Source of the DNA: Dipteronia dyeriana
Lineage: Eukaryota > Streptophyta > Magnoliopsida > Sapindales > Sapindaceae
Direction of reading: 5' to 3'
Assembly: GCA_032871835.1 (NCBI GenBank)
Contig: CM065297.1
Coordinates: 19,632,098-19,696,097 of the forward strand
DNA length: 64,000 nucleotides
The position numbers were made by a program, and so were the translations under genes. Each line of letters opens with the position of its first letter. Position 1 is the stretch's first letter. Below, in pieces: positions 9,882-21,191 of the stretch. The notes below the pieces were generated by a model. The model was not told where the DNA came from. It saw only the letters and a program-made list of their open reading frames with translations, and searched no databases.

Positions 9882-12182
9882 TCAGGCCATCTCTTGGGAT
9901 CCCTTGACTATCCCAACCCCTTGTTCTGTTGGGAACTTGATCATTAATGCGTAAGTGGCCGTCACGACTCTTGTTTTATTTAGGAATGGCCGACCCAATA
10001 ACACATTATACGGCCAATTATCCAAATCAACTACCACGAAGTCGAGCAGGACAGTCCTCTGGCATGGTGCCGTTCCGATCTTCACAGGTAATTTGACTGT
10101 CCCGAGTGACCTGACCTCTATTCCCCCAAATCCTCTTAACAGAGTATGGAAATGCTGTAAATCTTTTCGGTCCAATCTTAGCCGGTCATATACAGCCACG
10201 CTTAAGATGTCTGCTGAACTCCCAATTTCTATTAAAATTCTCAGGACTTTCCTATGGCCAATCCGGGCACTTATAACCAAAGCGTCATTAGGTCGAACAT
10301 TGACGCCGTGGGAATCTGCCTCTGTGAAGACTATCGGGTCCCATCCTTCCTTTATCCTCTTCGGGTCTGGTTCAACCGAATTCACGTCGAAGTTATTCCT
10401 GGCTTCTACTGCTTCTCGGACTTTCTGAGTTCGTTCTCGGTTGCTCCTCCCAGTAGAAGGTCCTCCGAATATTATATGTATTACTTCATTGGCTTCGGGG
10501 CTAGCTCTTTGGTTTTGACCAGGGTTGTGATCAGCCTTGGCTTTCTTGACTTCTGATCTTTCGTCTTTTTTTAAGATTACATCCAGTAGGTGCCCTTCCC
10601 GAATAAGGGTTTCTATGTAATCTCTGAGCTGAAAACACTTCGAAGTCTCATGCCCGGTCTCTTTATGAAACCTACAATACTTGGTTGTATCTCTCCGTGC
10701 GAACTGTGATTGTCGCCGCGGTTCTTGCACCATATTCTTTTCTTCCAGGATGGCTAGAATTTCTTCTTGTTTCTTCCGAAAAGGGGTGTAATTGGTATAT
10801 CTACCACGGTATCTCTCTGTGGACCGTTCGGCGTTGCGCCCATTACCCCCATCCTTATTTTTCTCCTTGATGTTCCCTTTCTGTTTTTCTTTTTTATTCT
10901 GCCCCTTGGATTCGGTATTTCTCTGTTCGGGCTTTCCTCCATGCATATAGCTTTCTCCTGTAGCTAACTCTTCTTCCTCAGCCAGAGCGTATCCTCCCGC
11001 CATATCCATCATGTCGGCATACCTTGTCAGCCGCGCTCTTCTCAAATCGAAGGATAATCGTCCATTCTGCAAGTTATTGGTGAAGGCAGCAATAATGGCT
11101 TTATCATTAGCGTTGCCAATCTCTGATACTGCGTGGCCAAACCGGCCCAAGAATTTTTTTAATGACTCGTCCTTCCCCTGTTTTATTTGAGAGAGGTAGG
11201 CCACCGACTTCTTTCTGTGAACGTTGCTCAAGAATTGCCTTGAGAAGCTCCTGCTCAACTCGTTGAAATTTTCGATGCTTGCTGGAGATAGTCTTCCGAA
11301 CCATCTTGAGCCCGTGTCCCCCAGTGTTTGTGGAAAATTGAGACACAATAGGGGGTCACTGCGGGCATATTGAGCCATGGCATTTTTATAGCGTCTAACG
11401 TGCTCCTTTGGATCTGTATCTTTTTTGAATTGCTCCACATACGGCATCCTGAACCTTTATGGGAAAGGGGTCCGTAAAATTTCCCTGGAAAATGGACTGT
11501 CAGAGTCATCGTCGGATAGATCGTTGTAACCGTAACGTCTGACGAGTGCCTCCATTTGTCGCCTATTATTTTCTACTTCTCGAGTTAGGCTCTGGATTGT
11601 AATATCTCTGTCCCCTACCGGGCTTCTTTGACGGTTGAACCGTTGGGTGACTGTCATTCTTTCCTCAGATTCTTCACTCTGATGCCGGAACCCTCGTGTG
11701 ACTCCGTGATGACGTTTACGATAGTGTTGATCACTGTCTTCTGATGATGATCGTCCTCTGCGCCGATCGTATTTACGATGTCTGGCACGTACTGTTTGAT
11801 TGCGATCCAGCTATTGGTGATTCTCTTCCTCTAGTGTTTTTTGTCCTACTGGATTGATTGGGGAAGAGTTCCTTCTGGTTTCTGGCATAGTTATTCCTGG
11901 TCCTACCACCATTGAATGGAGCCTTACGGGTGGAGGATTGGGAGTATAAGCTTCTGCGGCCAATAAGTCAATCCCTTCTTTTGTTGCGTCCGTCACTAAT
12001 TGCTGCAGGGCCTCTTGGAAACACAGCGTAAGATCGCTGCTGGTTGGAGGAACTTACTAGATCCCTGCCAGGTGCGCAGGTTGGTTTTCTGTGTTTGCTG
12101 CAGGATTTTGTGACGTATTGCCAGTATGGAAATCGCCTGGTGATCTTCGGTCATTCCCTAAACTACTTCTGCTTCCAGCCAT
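9882..12182 (-). pseudogene. Gag and protease of element 1
   Basis: The likely start is ATG at 12182-12180, about 45 bases inside the internal region. One frame runs to the TGA at 9884-9882 and, past it, into RT, so gag and pol were a single polyprotein. Gag has the capsid-like retrotransposon gag domain (PLLCLNFPQTLGDTGSRWF), basic RNA-binding stretches and a short zinc-knuckle-like CRFHKETGHETSKC. The protease fold shows SSADIL, but the usual D-T-G active site reads E-I-G at 10229-10221. In-frame stops are TAG TAA at 12059-12054, TAG at 11813, TAA at 11459 and TGA at 9884; most are one C-to-T step from CAG, CAA or CGA. Confidence 0.87.
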
Positions 12183-12209
12183 TGCTTTCTAACAAGTTCG
12201 AAGGTTCAA

Positions 12210-12227
12210 CCCCTTCCTCTAGCGCCA
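12210..12227 (-). promoter_or_regulatory. Primer-binding site of element 1
   Basis: On the - strand, two bases after the 5' LTR, the sequence reads TGGCGCTAGAGGAAGGGG. A TGGCGC start at this position is usual for plant gypsy primer sites. I do not assign the tRNA. It fixes the element orientation as -. Confidence 0.65.
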
Positions 12228-12229
12228 AT

Positions 12230-13077
12230 TGTTGACGTCGTTTTCTGGATTATGCCAGAAAAGCCAACAAGGACTGGATTTTGGCTATTGATTCAAAGAG
12301 AAAGAGATACAGAGAGAGTAAAAAAGACAAGGTTTACGTGGTAAAACTCCGATGGTCGGAGAAACATCCGCGGGTGGTTGAAAGATCAACCAAGCCAAAA
12401 TCCACTAAGAGAATAAGATGTTTTTACAAGCTCTCGATCTCACTTTTTCTCTCTGTAATACTTGTGATTACTGTATGCTATATTGTCTCTCTCTTTTCGA
12501 GCCAGATTATGGGTCTATTTATATGCTTATAGAATCCTAATCTGCTTTGTACAAGTAATACAAGATATTTGTATTTAATTATGATTTGGTTACTTGTTTG
12601 AGGTTGATTTGTCTTCTTTCCGGTTTCAGAGTCTCTTTATGGAAATTGAGTGGGATTCTAGTAGCGTAGTTCAATTTGACTTGTTTCCTTATAAGAATGT
12701 AGTCTTCGAAAAGGAATCAAGTTGTTTCCTGATTGGGGGACTCTTCTAACTCAAAGGTCCATTATTTGGGATTCCTTCATGAAGAATATCTTCGCGTATT
12801 TAATGACTTAACCCGTACGATAAGTTCTTATTCGGGTTGTATTTACTCCTGTGTAAGACTGTTACCTGATGGTCCCGAGTAGTGCCGTTTGAGCCCGAGT
12901 GAATGCGTTGTTTTAGCCAGTCCCGAGTAGGTCTTTATTCGGTATATGCTTACTCGGGCTTGCTCCTCTTTAATGATGTTTTGTAGGATATTTCCCGGAT
13001 GTCCATCTAAGCATACACCTGACTATTTTTTCCTTCCTGTCAATGACGCGTATGCTTGGTAAAATTTACATACAACA
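12230..13077 (-). repeat. 5' LTR of element 1 (right in window)
   Basis: 848 bp, partner of 987-1834 with about 11 substitutions and no indel. It drives gag-pol leftward. Its outer end is followed by ATATA (13078-13082), matching 982-986. Confidence 0.93.
12515..12523 (-). promoter_or_regulatory. TATA box of element 1 LTR promoter
   Basis: Reads TATAAATAG on the - strand inside the 5' LTR, followed on that strand by the Ser/Arg-like purine-pyrimidine stretch of the R/U5 region. The same sequence is kept in the other LTR at 1272-1280. Confidence 0.6.
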
Positions 13078-13082
13078 ATATA

Positions 13083-13850
13083 TATATTTAACGTTAATTA
13101 TAGATATCAATAATTTCTTTTTTAAGATATCTATTTAAATAAAAAAAAATTACAGATTGAAAATATCTTGATCTCATATACGGTTCCACTTATTTTCTTT
13201 TATAAGGCTCTTACATTGGAGATATTTCTAAAAGTAAATTGAACCATCATTAAAAAATTATTTGATTTAAAAAATAATATGATTTATTTTTTATAAATTG
13301 GACGTGATAATAATTTAAGAGTGTTTATAATTAATATGTATTAAAATAAATATATTTATTTCAATGAGGATACTATTGACATTATGATGAGTGTTTATAG
13401 TAATATTTATTTTATTTAATTTTATTTTTTTGAAATAAAGACCTTTTCATAGAAAAAGAATGAAAATTACATAGAGCTTGGACAATCCCCTAAGACTAAA
13501 CTCTCCATAGCTAACGAATAGTCACCTAACCATAAAGACTCACCCACATGATCGTAGCAAGTTTTGCTAAACAATGAGCAACCATATTAGCGGGATGAGG
13601 GACAAATATTTTTAATTTTTTTTAAACTTGATATATTTATATAAATGGATATACTAAAAAGTTTTATAGACATATTTCAGAATCTTATGCATAAAGTAGT
13701 GGCATGTCGGACCAGTTTGATTTCTCCCTGGAAAATAAAATATGAGAAAGTATAAAACGACTTGTAGTTTCGGCAACGTACTCTTGTCACCTAATCCCTT
13801 CATGTTACACGATAGCCACATGTACTTCTTTTTATAGGTGACATTTAAAA
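13083..13850. other. AT-rich intergenic segment between element 1 and the fold-back element
   Basis: Mostly A/T runs. The only coding trace is the LINE-like RNase H fragment at 13455-13612, listed separately. No gene seen otherwise. Confidence 0.5.
13455..13612 (-). pseudogene. Fragment of a LINE-type RNase H-like domain
   Basis: On the - strand one frame reads FVPHPANMVAHCLAKLA, the well-known end of the plant RNase H-like (RVT_3) domain in non-LTR retrotransposons and some host-derived copies. A few further codons run to a stop near 13525. No reverse transcriptase is next to it, so this is a short remnant of perhaps 50 codons. Confidence 0.5.
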
Positions 13851-14829
13851 AAGGGTATAATCATTTTCTCCTATATAGTTTGCTATATCAGACTATTTAC
13901 CCCTTTTAGTTTCAGTTATGACAATTCTTCCCCTAAAAAGAAAAATATTAAATACTTTACCCCTTCTAGTTTCAACAATAATCATTTGTCCTCTAAAAAT
14001 AAAAATATTAGACATTTTCCCCCTAACTGTTAGAAATTCCGTTTGTCAAGTACTTTGACCGTCAAAAAATCATTTAAATGACCTTATTATCCTTGAACAC
14101 ATAAGTTGTGTCCCCTAATGAAAAATTAATTGTTTTTAAAGAAAAAAAATCAGAAATAAAAAAAGTAAAAACTAATAAAAGTATTAAAAAAATAATTGAA
14201 AATTAAAAATTAAAAAAATTATTTAAACAAAAATTTATATAAAGAATTAAATGTAAAAATAAAAAATTTATTTTAAAAACATTAATTTAAAGAATGGAAT
14301 GTACAAATAAATAATTCATTTAAACAACATTAATTTAAAGAATAATAAAATAATAAAATAATATAACTGTAAAAAACTAAAACAATATTACAATTTATTT
14401 TGAAATATTTAGTTGTTTTTTATTTTTGAAATATTGAATTTTTTTTGTTGCTAATTTTTTAATTTTTTATTTTCAATTCCATTTTTAAAAGTATTTTTAT
14501 TAGTTTTATTTTTTTTTATTTTGATTTTTTTTTCTTTAAAAACAATTAGTGGTATCATTAGAGGGTATAACTCATATGTTCAAGGGTAATAAAGTCATTT
14601 AATTGATTTTTTGACGGTTAAAGTTATCTGACTAGCTGAATTCCTAACGGTCAAATGGTAAAATGTCTAATATCTAGGTTTTCATGTGGGAGAATGACTA
14701 TTACTAACACTAGAGGTGACTAAATGTTTAATATTTTATTTTTTCAGGAGAGAATGATTATTATTGAAACTTGAAGAGGTAAAATGTCTAATATAATAAA
14801 CTTTAGGAGGTAAAACGATTATTTCCCTT
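13851..14829. mobile_element. Fold-back / long terminal inverted repeat element next to the OMR1 promoter
   Basis: The left arm (about 13851-14215) and right arm (about 14455-14829) are imperfect reverse complements over more than 300 bp. Left motifs such as TAATCATTTTCTCC, AAAATATTAGACATTT, GACCGTCAAAAAATCA and AATTGTTTTTAAAGAAAA all recur inverted on the right. The centre is A/T-rich and non-coding. Ends read AAGGG...CCCTT. No clean target duplication could be fixed, so the superfamily is open (Mutator-like is possible). It has no transposase. Confidence 0.75.
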
Positions 14830-14874
14830 ACAAAAATAATAATAAAACAACCATGAGGTTGATGAATGATGAGA

Positions 14875-14882
14875 TATAAATA
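14875..14882 (+). promoter_or_regulatory. Putative TATA box of the threonine deaminase gene
   Basis: TATAAATA, 89 bases before the start codon, followed about 30 bases on by a pyrimidine-rich CTCGCTCTCCCACTC typical of plant start regions. It is the only good TATA between the fold-back element and the ATG. Confidence 0.6.
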
Positions 14883-14970
14883 AACCCCGAGAGAGCGTTT
14901 AAAGAGTCTCGCTCTCCCACTCTTTCTTTGAAATTGCAGCAGCAGCCGTAACCACACAGGACCGACCTCA

Positions 14971-17900
14971 ATGGAGTCTCTCCACCTGAGGCCGTCTCAC
15001 TCTCGTCTCCTCCGCCAGACCCGACACGAACTGACCGCTCCATTCCCCACCCGAACGACAACCTACAAGATCAAAATGCCATCCATCAAGGCCACGCTGT
15101 CAAAACCGACGGCCGAGATCTCACCTGTCGTTACTTCCAGCGATAACCCCTTGCACTCTCATTCTCCACCTGCTGTCAAGAAAGTGTCGCCAAATTCTCT
15201 GCAGTACCCCTCCGGTTATCTCGGGGCCATTCCAGACCGTACAGTTGGCGGCGATGGCGGCGAAGACGGCGACAATATTACCGATGCCATGAGCTATTTG
15301 ACCAACATACTCGCGGCGAAAGTATATGACGTGGCAATCGAAACGCCATTGCAATTGGCGCCAAAGTTGTCGGAGAGATTAGGCGTCAACCTTTGGCTCA
15401 AGAGAGAAGATTTGCAGCCTGTAAGTTTTCCTTTTCCATTTCTCTCTTTTTGTGAGTTTTAATTGATTCAAGCGATGAATTATTGCTTTAATTGTTCATT
15501 TCCAGCTCATTTTATCCTTACTTTATTAGAGAATCAAGTGCGTGATTTTCCATTTATGGAAAATTTTCCACCTGCTATGGATCGGTTGTTAAAATTTTTT
15601 AAGTTCTTAATTCTCATCAAGTGTAAGGTTGTAGTAATATCTTAATGTTGTAGTTTGTAGATGAATTAACTAGACTTTGTTTGAATTCAAAAATGAGAGT
15701 GTTAGATTTACTTCTAATGCGTTTTTGCATCTAATTATTCATTTTTAATTCATTAGTGTCAGTTGTTTCCAGTTTTCGTTAATTAAACCAGTGCCATTAT
15801 TCTCCAAACTTTTAACGGTTCAGTTTGAATAATTTAGTATTTTTCATTCCTCATAAAAGTATATTTATTGTATAGTGGTTTGCTGCTTCAATTATTAATC
15901 AATTAAGACTAAAATTTCTTTATGTTTTGTTGGTGTGAATGAATATAAATTCTCAAATAGGTTTGGTCGATTTGGTATGGAATTTCAGGATACTTCCTTG
16001 TTCTTCATTCAAGAGATAACTGCTTTATACATATCGGGGGGTTTTGTATAGTGTTAACTTTGTGTTTTTATGTAATGTTATTGTACATTGTTGAGTTTTC
16101 TATTATTTTCTTTGAAGGCTCTTGCTCTAAATATTAAACAAAGATCATGAGTTCAAATAGGTTCGACCATATCCACTCTTATATCATTCCATTTGGATCT
16201 TATATTTGATGTTGCCGATGGTAACAACAAGTCCTCAAAGAATCGTAGTTTCTAACTATATCATTATCTTATATTTCATATTCAACTTTTTAGATTGAAA
16301 ACATTAAAATCTTTTTATTGTTTTCAATGTGGATGTGTGTAATTTATTTACTATCTAGTAAATTTCAAACACCTAAAATTCCAAAAATAACAAACTATTA
16401 AAGAAGGAAAGTAAAGGTAAAACCTCATCATCACCTTCAACCTTCCATTAAAAGTTCAATTTAGTGTTTCAACTTTCAAATAGTTAAAAAAAAGAAAGAA
16501 AAGAAGAAGAAGAAAGGACTGATACTAAACGACTTCCAAAAATTAGAATTCAAACTTTTAGAATTTCTGGTACTTCATGTTTTGATTCTATAGACTTCCA
16601 TAAAAGCAGAATCCTACTTTTTTTTTTATAGGATAATATTAATTCCGATTTATTTCCAATTCAATTCTGACTTTGTGCAACTAGATTTAACTTGAATTTA
16701 AGTGTGAGAAAGTGGTCTCCTCTTGGAGTAATCAATTCTCAGGCTTTGTATGCTTGAATTGGAATTTTTTTTTTCTTGTTAATCAAAATTATGGATACAA
16801 TGATTTTCTCTCTTTCAGGTTTTCTCATTCAAGATCCGTGGAGCATATAACATGATGGCAAAACTAACTAAGGACCAGTTGAAAAAAGGGGTTATTTGCT
16901 CATCGGCTGGAAATCATGCCCAAGGGGTTGCCTTCTCTGCCAAGACACTAGGCTGTGATGCTGTGATTGCTATGCCAGTTACTACGCCGGAAATCAAGGC
17001 ATGTCTTGTTTGATATTGTTGGTATTGTGTGCCAAATTATGGTTTGTGAATTGAATTGTCCATCTCTTTTCCACAGTGGCAATCTGTCAAGAGGTTGGGT
17101 GCAACAGTTGTTCTTGTGGGGGATTCTTATGATGAGGCACAGACATACGCTAAAAAACGGGCCAACGAGGAGGCCCGTACATTCATACCTCCTTTTGATC
17201 ACCCAGATGTCATAATGGGACAGGGAACAGTTGGGATGGAAATTATACGTCAGATGCAAGGACCATTGTATGCGATCTTTGTGCCTGTTGGGGGTGGTGG
17301 CTTAATTGCTGGCATTGCTGCTTATGTAAAGAGGGTTTCTCCTCAGGTCTGTTGCTTGTTGTGCAAGAATTTATTGGCAATCTTCATTCTTTTAGATGGC
17401 CAATAAGATTCCTTTTTGAAAACATACAGTTTTTTTAATTATTATTTGTGAAATTCAGGTGAGTGCTAATTCTATCAAACTAATTAAATGTCATTTTGGT
17501 TTTATGTGGGGAGATCAGATTCAAGGAAGTTACCAGAATAAATTAAAAAAAGTTTTTATGTCATTTCCAATGTTATTCATATCAAAATTCAAAATTATGC
17601 GATGTTAAACATTCTTGTGCCGCTTACAAATCCTCTTATTAACCTTAGGAGATGCTATAAATTGACATGTATTCCCCTGGGTTGTCTGCTGAAACAATTT
17701 TCTTGTCATGTCCTGAATCAAGAAGTGAAATGGCCAGTGAGGTTCATTGGGATGTGTTACTTTTGCAAGTTTTAATGCAGACCATGATGGATTTTGGCTT
17801 GTTAGACATATATATATATATTGAAGCATTGTTAGACATGTTTCTACTTAGTGTGAAATGTAGGCTCATCTGGTTCGAAAACTGCATCCCTGCTAATCTT

Positions 17901-20900
17901 CATCTTTACAATTGAAACATTAGCTCAAATATGTGCAGAATTTATAGGTTGGCAACCCCCTTTGGTTTCATTTGGAAGAGAAATAGAACTATTGGCTTCA
18001 GTTGCTAACGTGCTTTACACTTGCAAGCTGCAACTACCATGCTATGATATTTTTTAGTATTGGATGTTTTATGTAATGTTGGTTTCTCATTCTTAACTAT
18101 TATTTTGCTGGCTAAAGTGCTGGAGTCAGTGGGATTCAGATAGCTCCAAATCCTTTGGCCATTGAAGAGATTCATCTTCTAGAACTCAATATTAAAACTG
18201 AATCCACTGCACTCATGCTTCCAGTTCTCTTCTCTCCTCTTCATAAACTTTGCCGTTATACTGAATCAATCCTTATATTGATTTCGATAAAGTTACAAAT
18301 CACTTCAATCATATATAATGTTTTAATTTTCTTTTGTACCCTTCAAACAACACAAGTTTTACTATTTTATATTTTATATTATGAACTACTTTAGAACTAC
18401 TGTTTTTTATTCAACATAAAACGTTTTTTTGGGAAATTTTTAAGGGTTATGGTTTTAGAGTATGTAACAAATTGATATATTTCTAAATAACACCATCTAT
18501 CAAGACTCTTACTATGATATTACTAATTCAGGTGAAGATTATTGGAGTAGAACCCACTGATGCAAATGCAATGGCATTGTCACTACAGTATGGTGAGAGA
18601 GTAATGTTGGACCAAGTTGGAGGTTTTGCTGATGGTGTGGCTGTTAAAGAGGTTGGGGAAGAAACCTTCCGCATATGCAAGGAATTGGTAGATGGTGTAG
18701 TTCTTGTAAGCCGTGATGCAATTTGTGCCTCAATAAAGGTGAGCCGTCTTTCAATTTTGGTAGCTTGCATGTAATTGATGTCAATTTTACTTTTATCTCT
18801 TTATGCGTTGAGAAATTGCGATAAGTTGGTATTTTTACATTTTAGGGGGAAATAAGTAAGACTTGCTCCATGCAGTTGTCTTATTTATAGAGGTCAACAT
18901 GCTGTATGGCATATCTCATCCTTCTCTCTGCTTCCTGCCCTCCCCTCCCCCCCCTCCTCATTGTGCCTGTGTTTATTTTTGCTTGTTCAGATGATACATC
19001 TTCAGGTTTATGCAGCACTTTGCATGCTAGAATGTAGTGTATTTGGTGCAATTGCATCTCTATGGAGAAACGATGGCCATCACTGCAAACTGGAATATAA
19101 TAGATATAATAGTGTGAACCCTGATTGAGAATGTTAATTCTGGTGTTCAGGACATGTTTGAAGAGAAAAGGAGCATTTTAGAACCTGCAGGTGCTCTTGC
19201 CCTTGCTGGAGCCGAAGCATATTGCAAATATTATGGCCTTAGAGGAGAAAATGTTGTGGCGATAACCAGTGGGGCAAACATGAACTTTGATAAATTGAGG
19301 GTGGTGACTGAACTTGCTAATGTTGGTAGGCAACAAGAGGCTGTGCTTGCAACTGTTATGCCAGAGGAGCAAGGGAGTTTCAAACACTTTTGTGAACTTG
19401 TAAGTTGTGACGGCTTAATAGATTTCTGAACTTATTTATAAGGTTTCCTTGGTGTGAAATTGAAAATCATTTGGGTTGGCAGGTGGGGCCTATGAATATT
19501 ACTGAGTTCAAATACCGATGTAGTTCTGATAAAGAGGCTGTGGTTCTGTACAGGTAAGTTATTTTCAATTTGGATTATCAATAATAAAATGCTAAATTCC
19601 TTCTATTGAAATTTTAGTGTTTTTTCTTGATTATTTGGTTACTGATTGTCATATAATTGCATTTTGGTAGTTTATAATGGTGCATCTCTTGATAAGTAAT
19701 ATGTTAAAAAACAAGAACATATTATATCCTTTTAATATTTGTATGCAGCGTTGGGGTTCACACGGTTGCTGAACTTGAAGAATTGCGAGCGCGTATGGAA
19801 TCTTCTCAACTTAGAACTTACAATCTCACCAAAAGTGACCTGGTTAAAGATCATTTGCGGTATTTGGTAATTATACTCATTTACTAATGATCTATTTAAG
19901 TTTGATCTGCATGCTGATTTCATTTATGATGCATGGTTATTAGGCAACTATTTTGGACGTGTCAATTGTCAACGTGTTTCTTATTGGTCTAAACTAATGT
20001 TTGTTTACTCAAGGCTCATCTTTCATAAGAAATGTTTTGCACTGTTTATTGAATTGACCTATTCATTTTTTTCCCCATAAGAAATGAAATTCTTTTGATG
20101 GAAAAAGATTGTACAAAGTGGAAATATAAAGAACCCCCATCTCTGTTAAGAAAAATATATTCTATACAACACAAATCCTTTCAAATAGAAGAAAAATCCA
20201 AAAAAGACTTCCCAATTATTCTGGTTAATAAAGAAAGAAATTTGTCTGAATTCAGAGGCTACTAAAGTCCAAAGAGAGCCAACAAGCCTACTCAATTGTA
20301 ATCTGCATCACTGGAACGGTCTTGAGAGTACTTCTGTTTCTTTCCAACTAAATAACCCAAAACACTTTCATAACCGTACAATTTCAAAAGGTAGCAGCTC
20401 TTCTCCCACGAAAACATACAGTTGCTTGTTTGCCCTCTCCCAATAACTTAATTTTAAATTGTGCACTCTCAATCCCTCGGAAAAACTGCTCCAAAGTTGG
20501 AAGAGGTTTTTTTTTTTTTTTACTGTGGAAACTTAAAAGGACTCTGCAAGGTTTTAGAATGAAATCCTCCTATTTTGAATAAGAATTGTATTATGTACTT
20601 CTATTTACAGCCTTATTTTCTTGGAGAAATTAATAACTGAACATGTCAAAATTGCATTGCAGGAGATATTAAAGTTTTGAAGAGTTTTAATAATTTTAAA
20701 GAAAAATATGCTTGTTTTTGGGATTTAAATGCTGGTAGAAGTGGATTCTTTATTTGAGTTTTAAAGTTGAAAAATCAAAATCAAAATCTTCTGTTTTTCT
20801 TGACATTTAGGGGGGGTGTATTCGATTAGGATTTTAAATGATTTTTAAAGACTTTTTTTAAACGGATGACTTTTGCAGATTTCGTAGACTTTTATTGACT

Positions 20901-21132
20901 TTAAAGGATTATGAAAAACTTTCATAGAATTTCATTTTAAAAGACTTTCATAGACTTTTATTTTAAAAGACTTTCGTAGGCTTACATTTTAAAAGACTTT
21001 TATAGACTTTCATTGACTTTTAAATATAATGTATATTTTTTTAGCTAAATTATATACATTTATCATGTCAATAAAAATATTTTATTCAAGTTAATAAAAA
21101 ATAATCATCATTAATTAAACTTGACAAAAGCA

Positions 21133-21191
<59 letters not shown>

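Larger units (their letters stand above)
987..13077 (-). mobile_element. Tat/Retand-type Ty3/gypsy LTR retrotransposon (element 1), nearly complete
   Basis: Complete in outline: two 848-bp LTRs (987-1834 and 12230-13077) starting TGTTG and ending CAACA, flanked by ATATA. In element orientation (- strand) the order is 5' LTR, primer site, gag, protease, reverse transcriptase, RNase H, integrase, tandem array, an opposing spliced ORF, 3' LTR. The protease-RT-RNase H-integrase order marks Ty3/gypsy. The opposing ORF, the second RNase H after the connection domain, and tandem repeats downstream of pol are known traits of the Tat lineage. The LTRs differ at about 11 sites by eye, so insertion is recent, yet the coding region has many stops and two frameshifts. 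It may have been copied in trans while already defective. Confidence 0.93.

Noticed and set aside
9492..10556. Several + strand open frames across the element 1 gag-pol region
   Set aside because: They are the opposite strand of the well-supported gag-protease-RT frame and carry no recognisable motif.
16085..16180. Possible SINE in OMR1 intron 1 (GAGTTCAAATAGGTTCGA)
   Set aside because: Only a loose B-box resemblance; no A box at the right distance and no tail.
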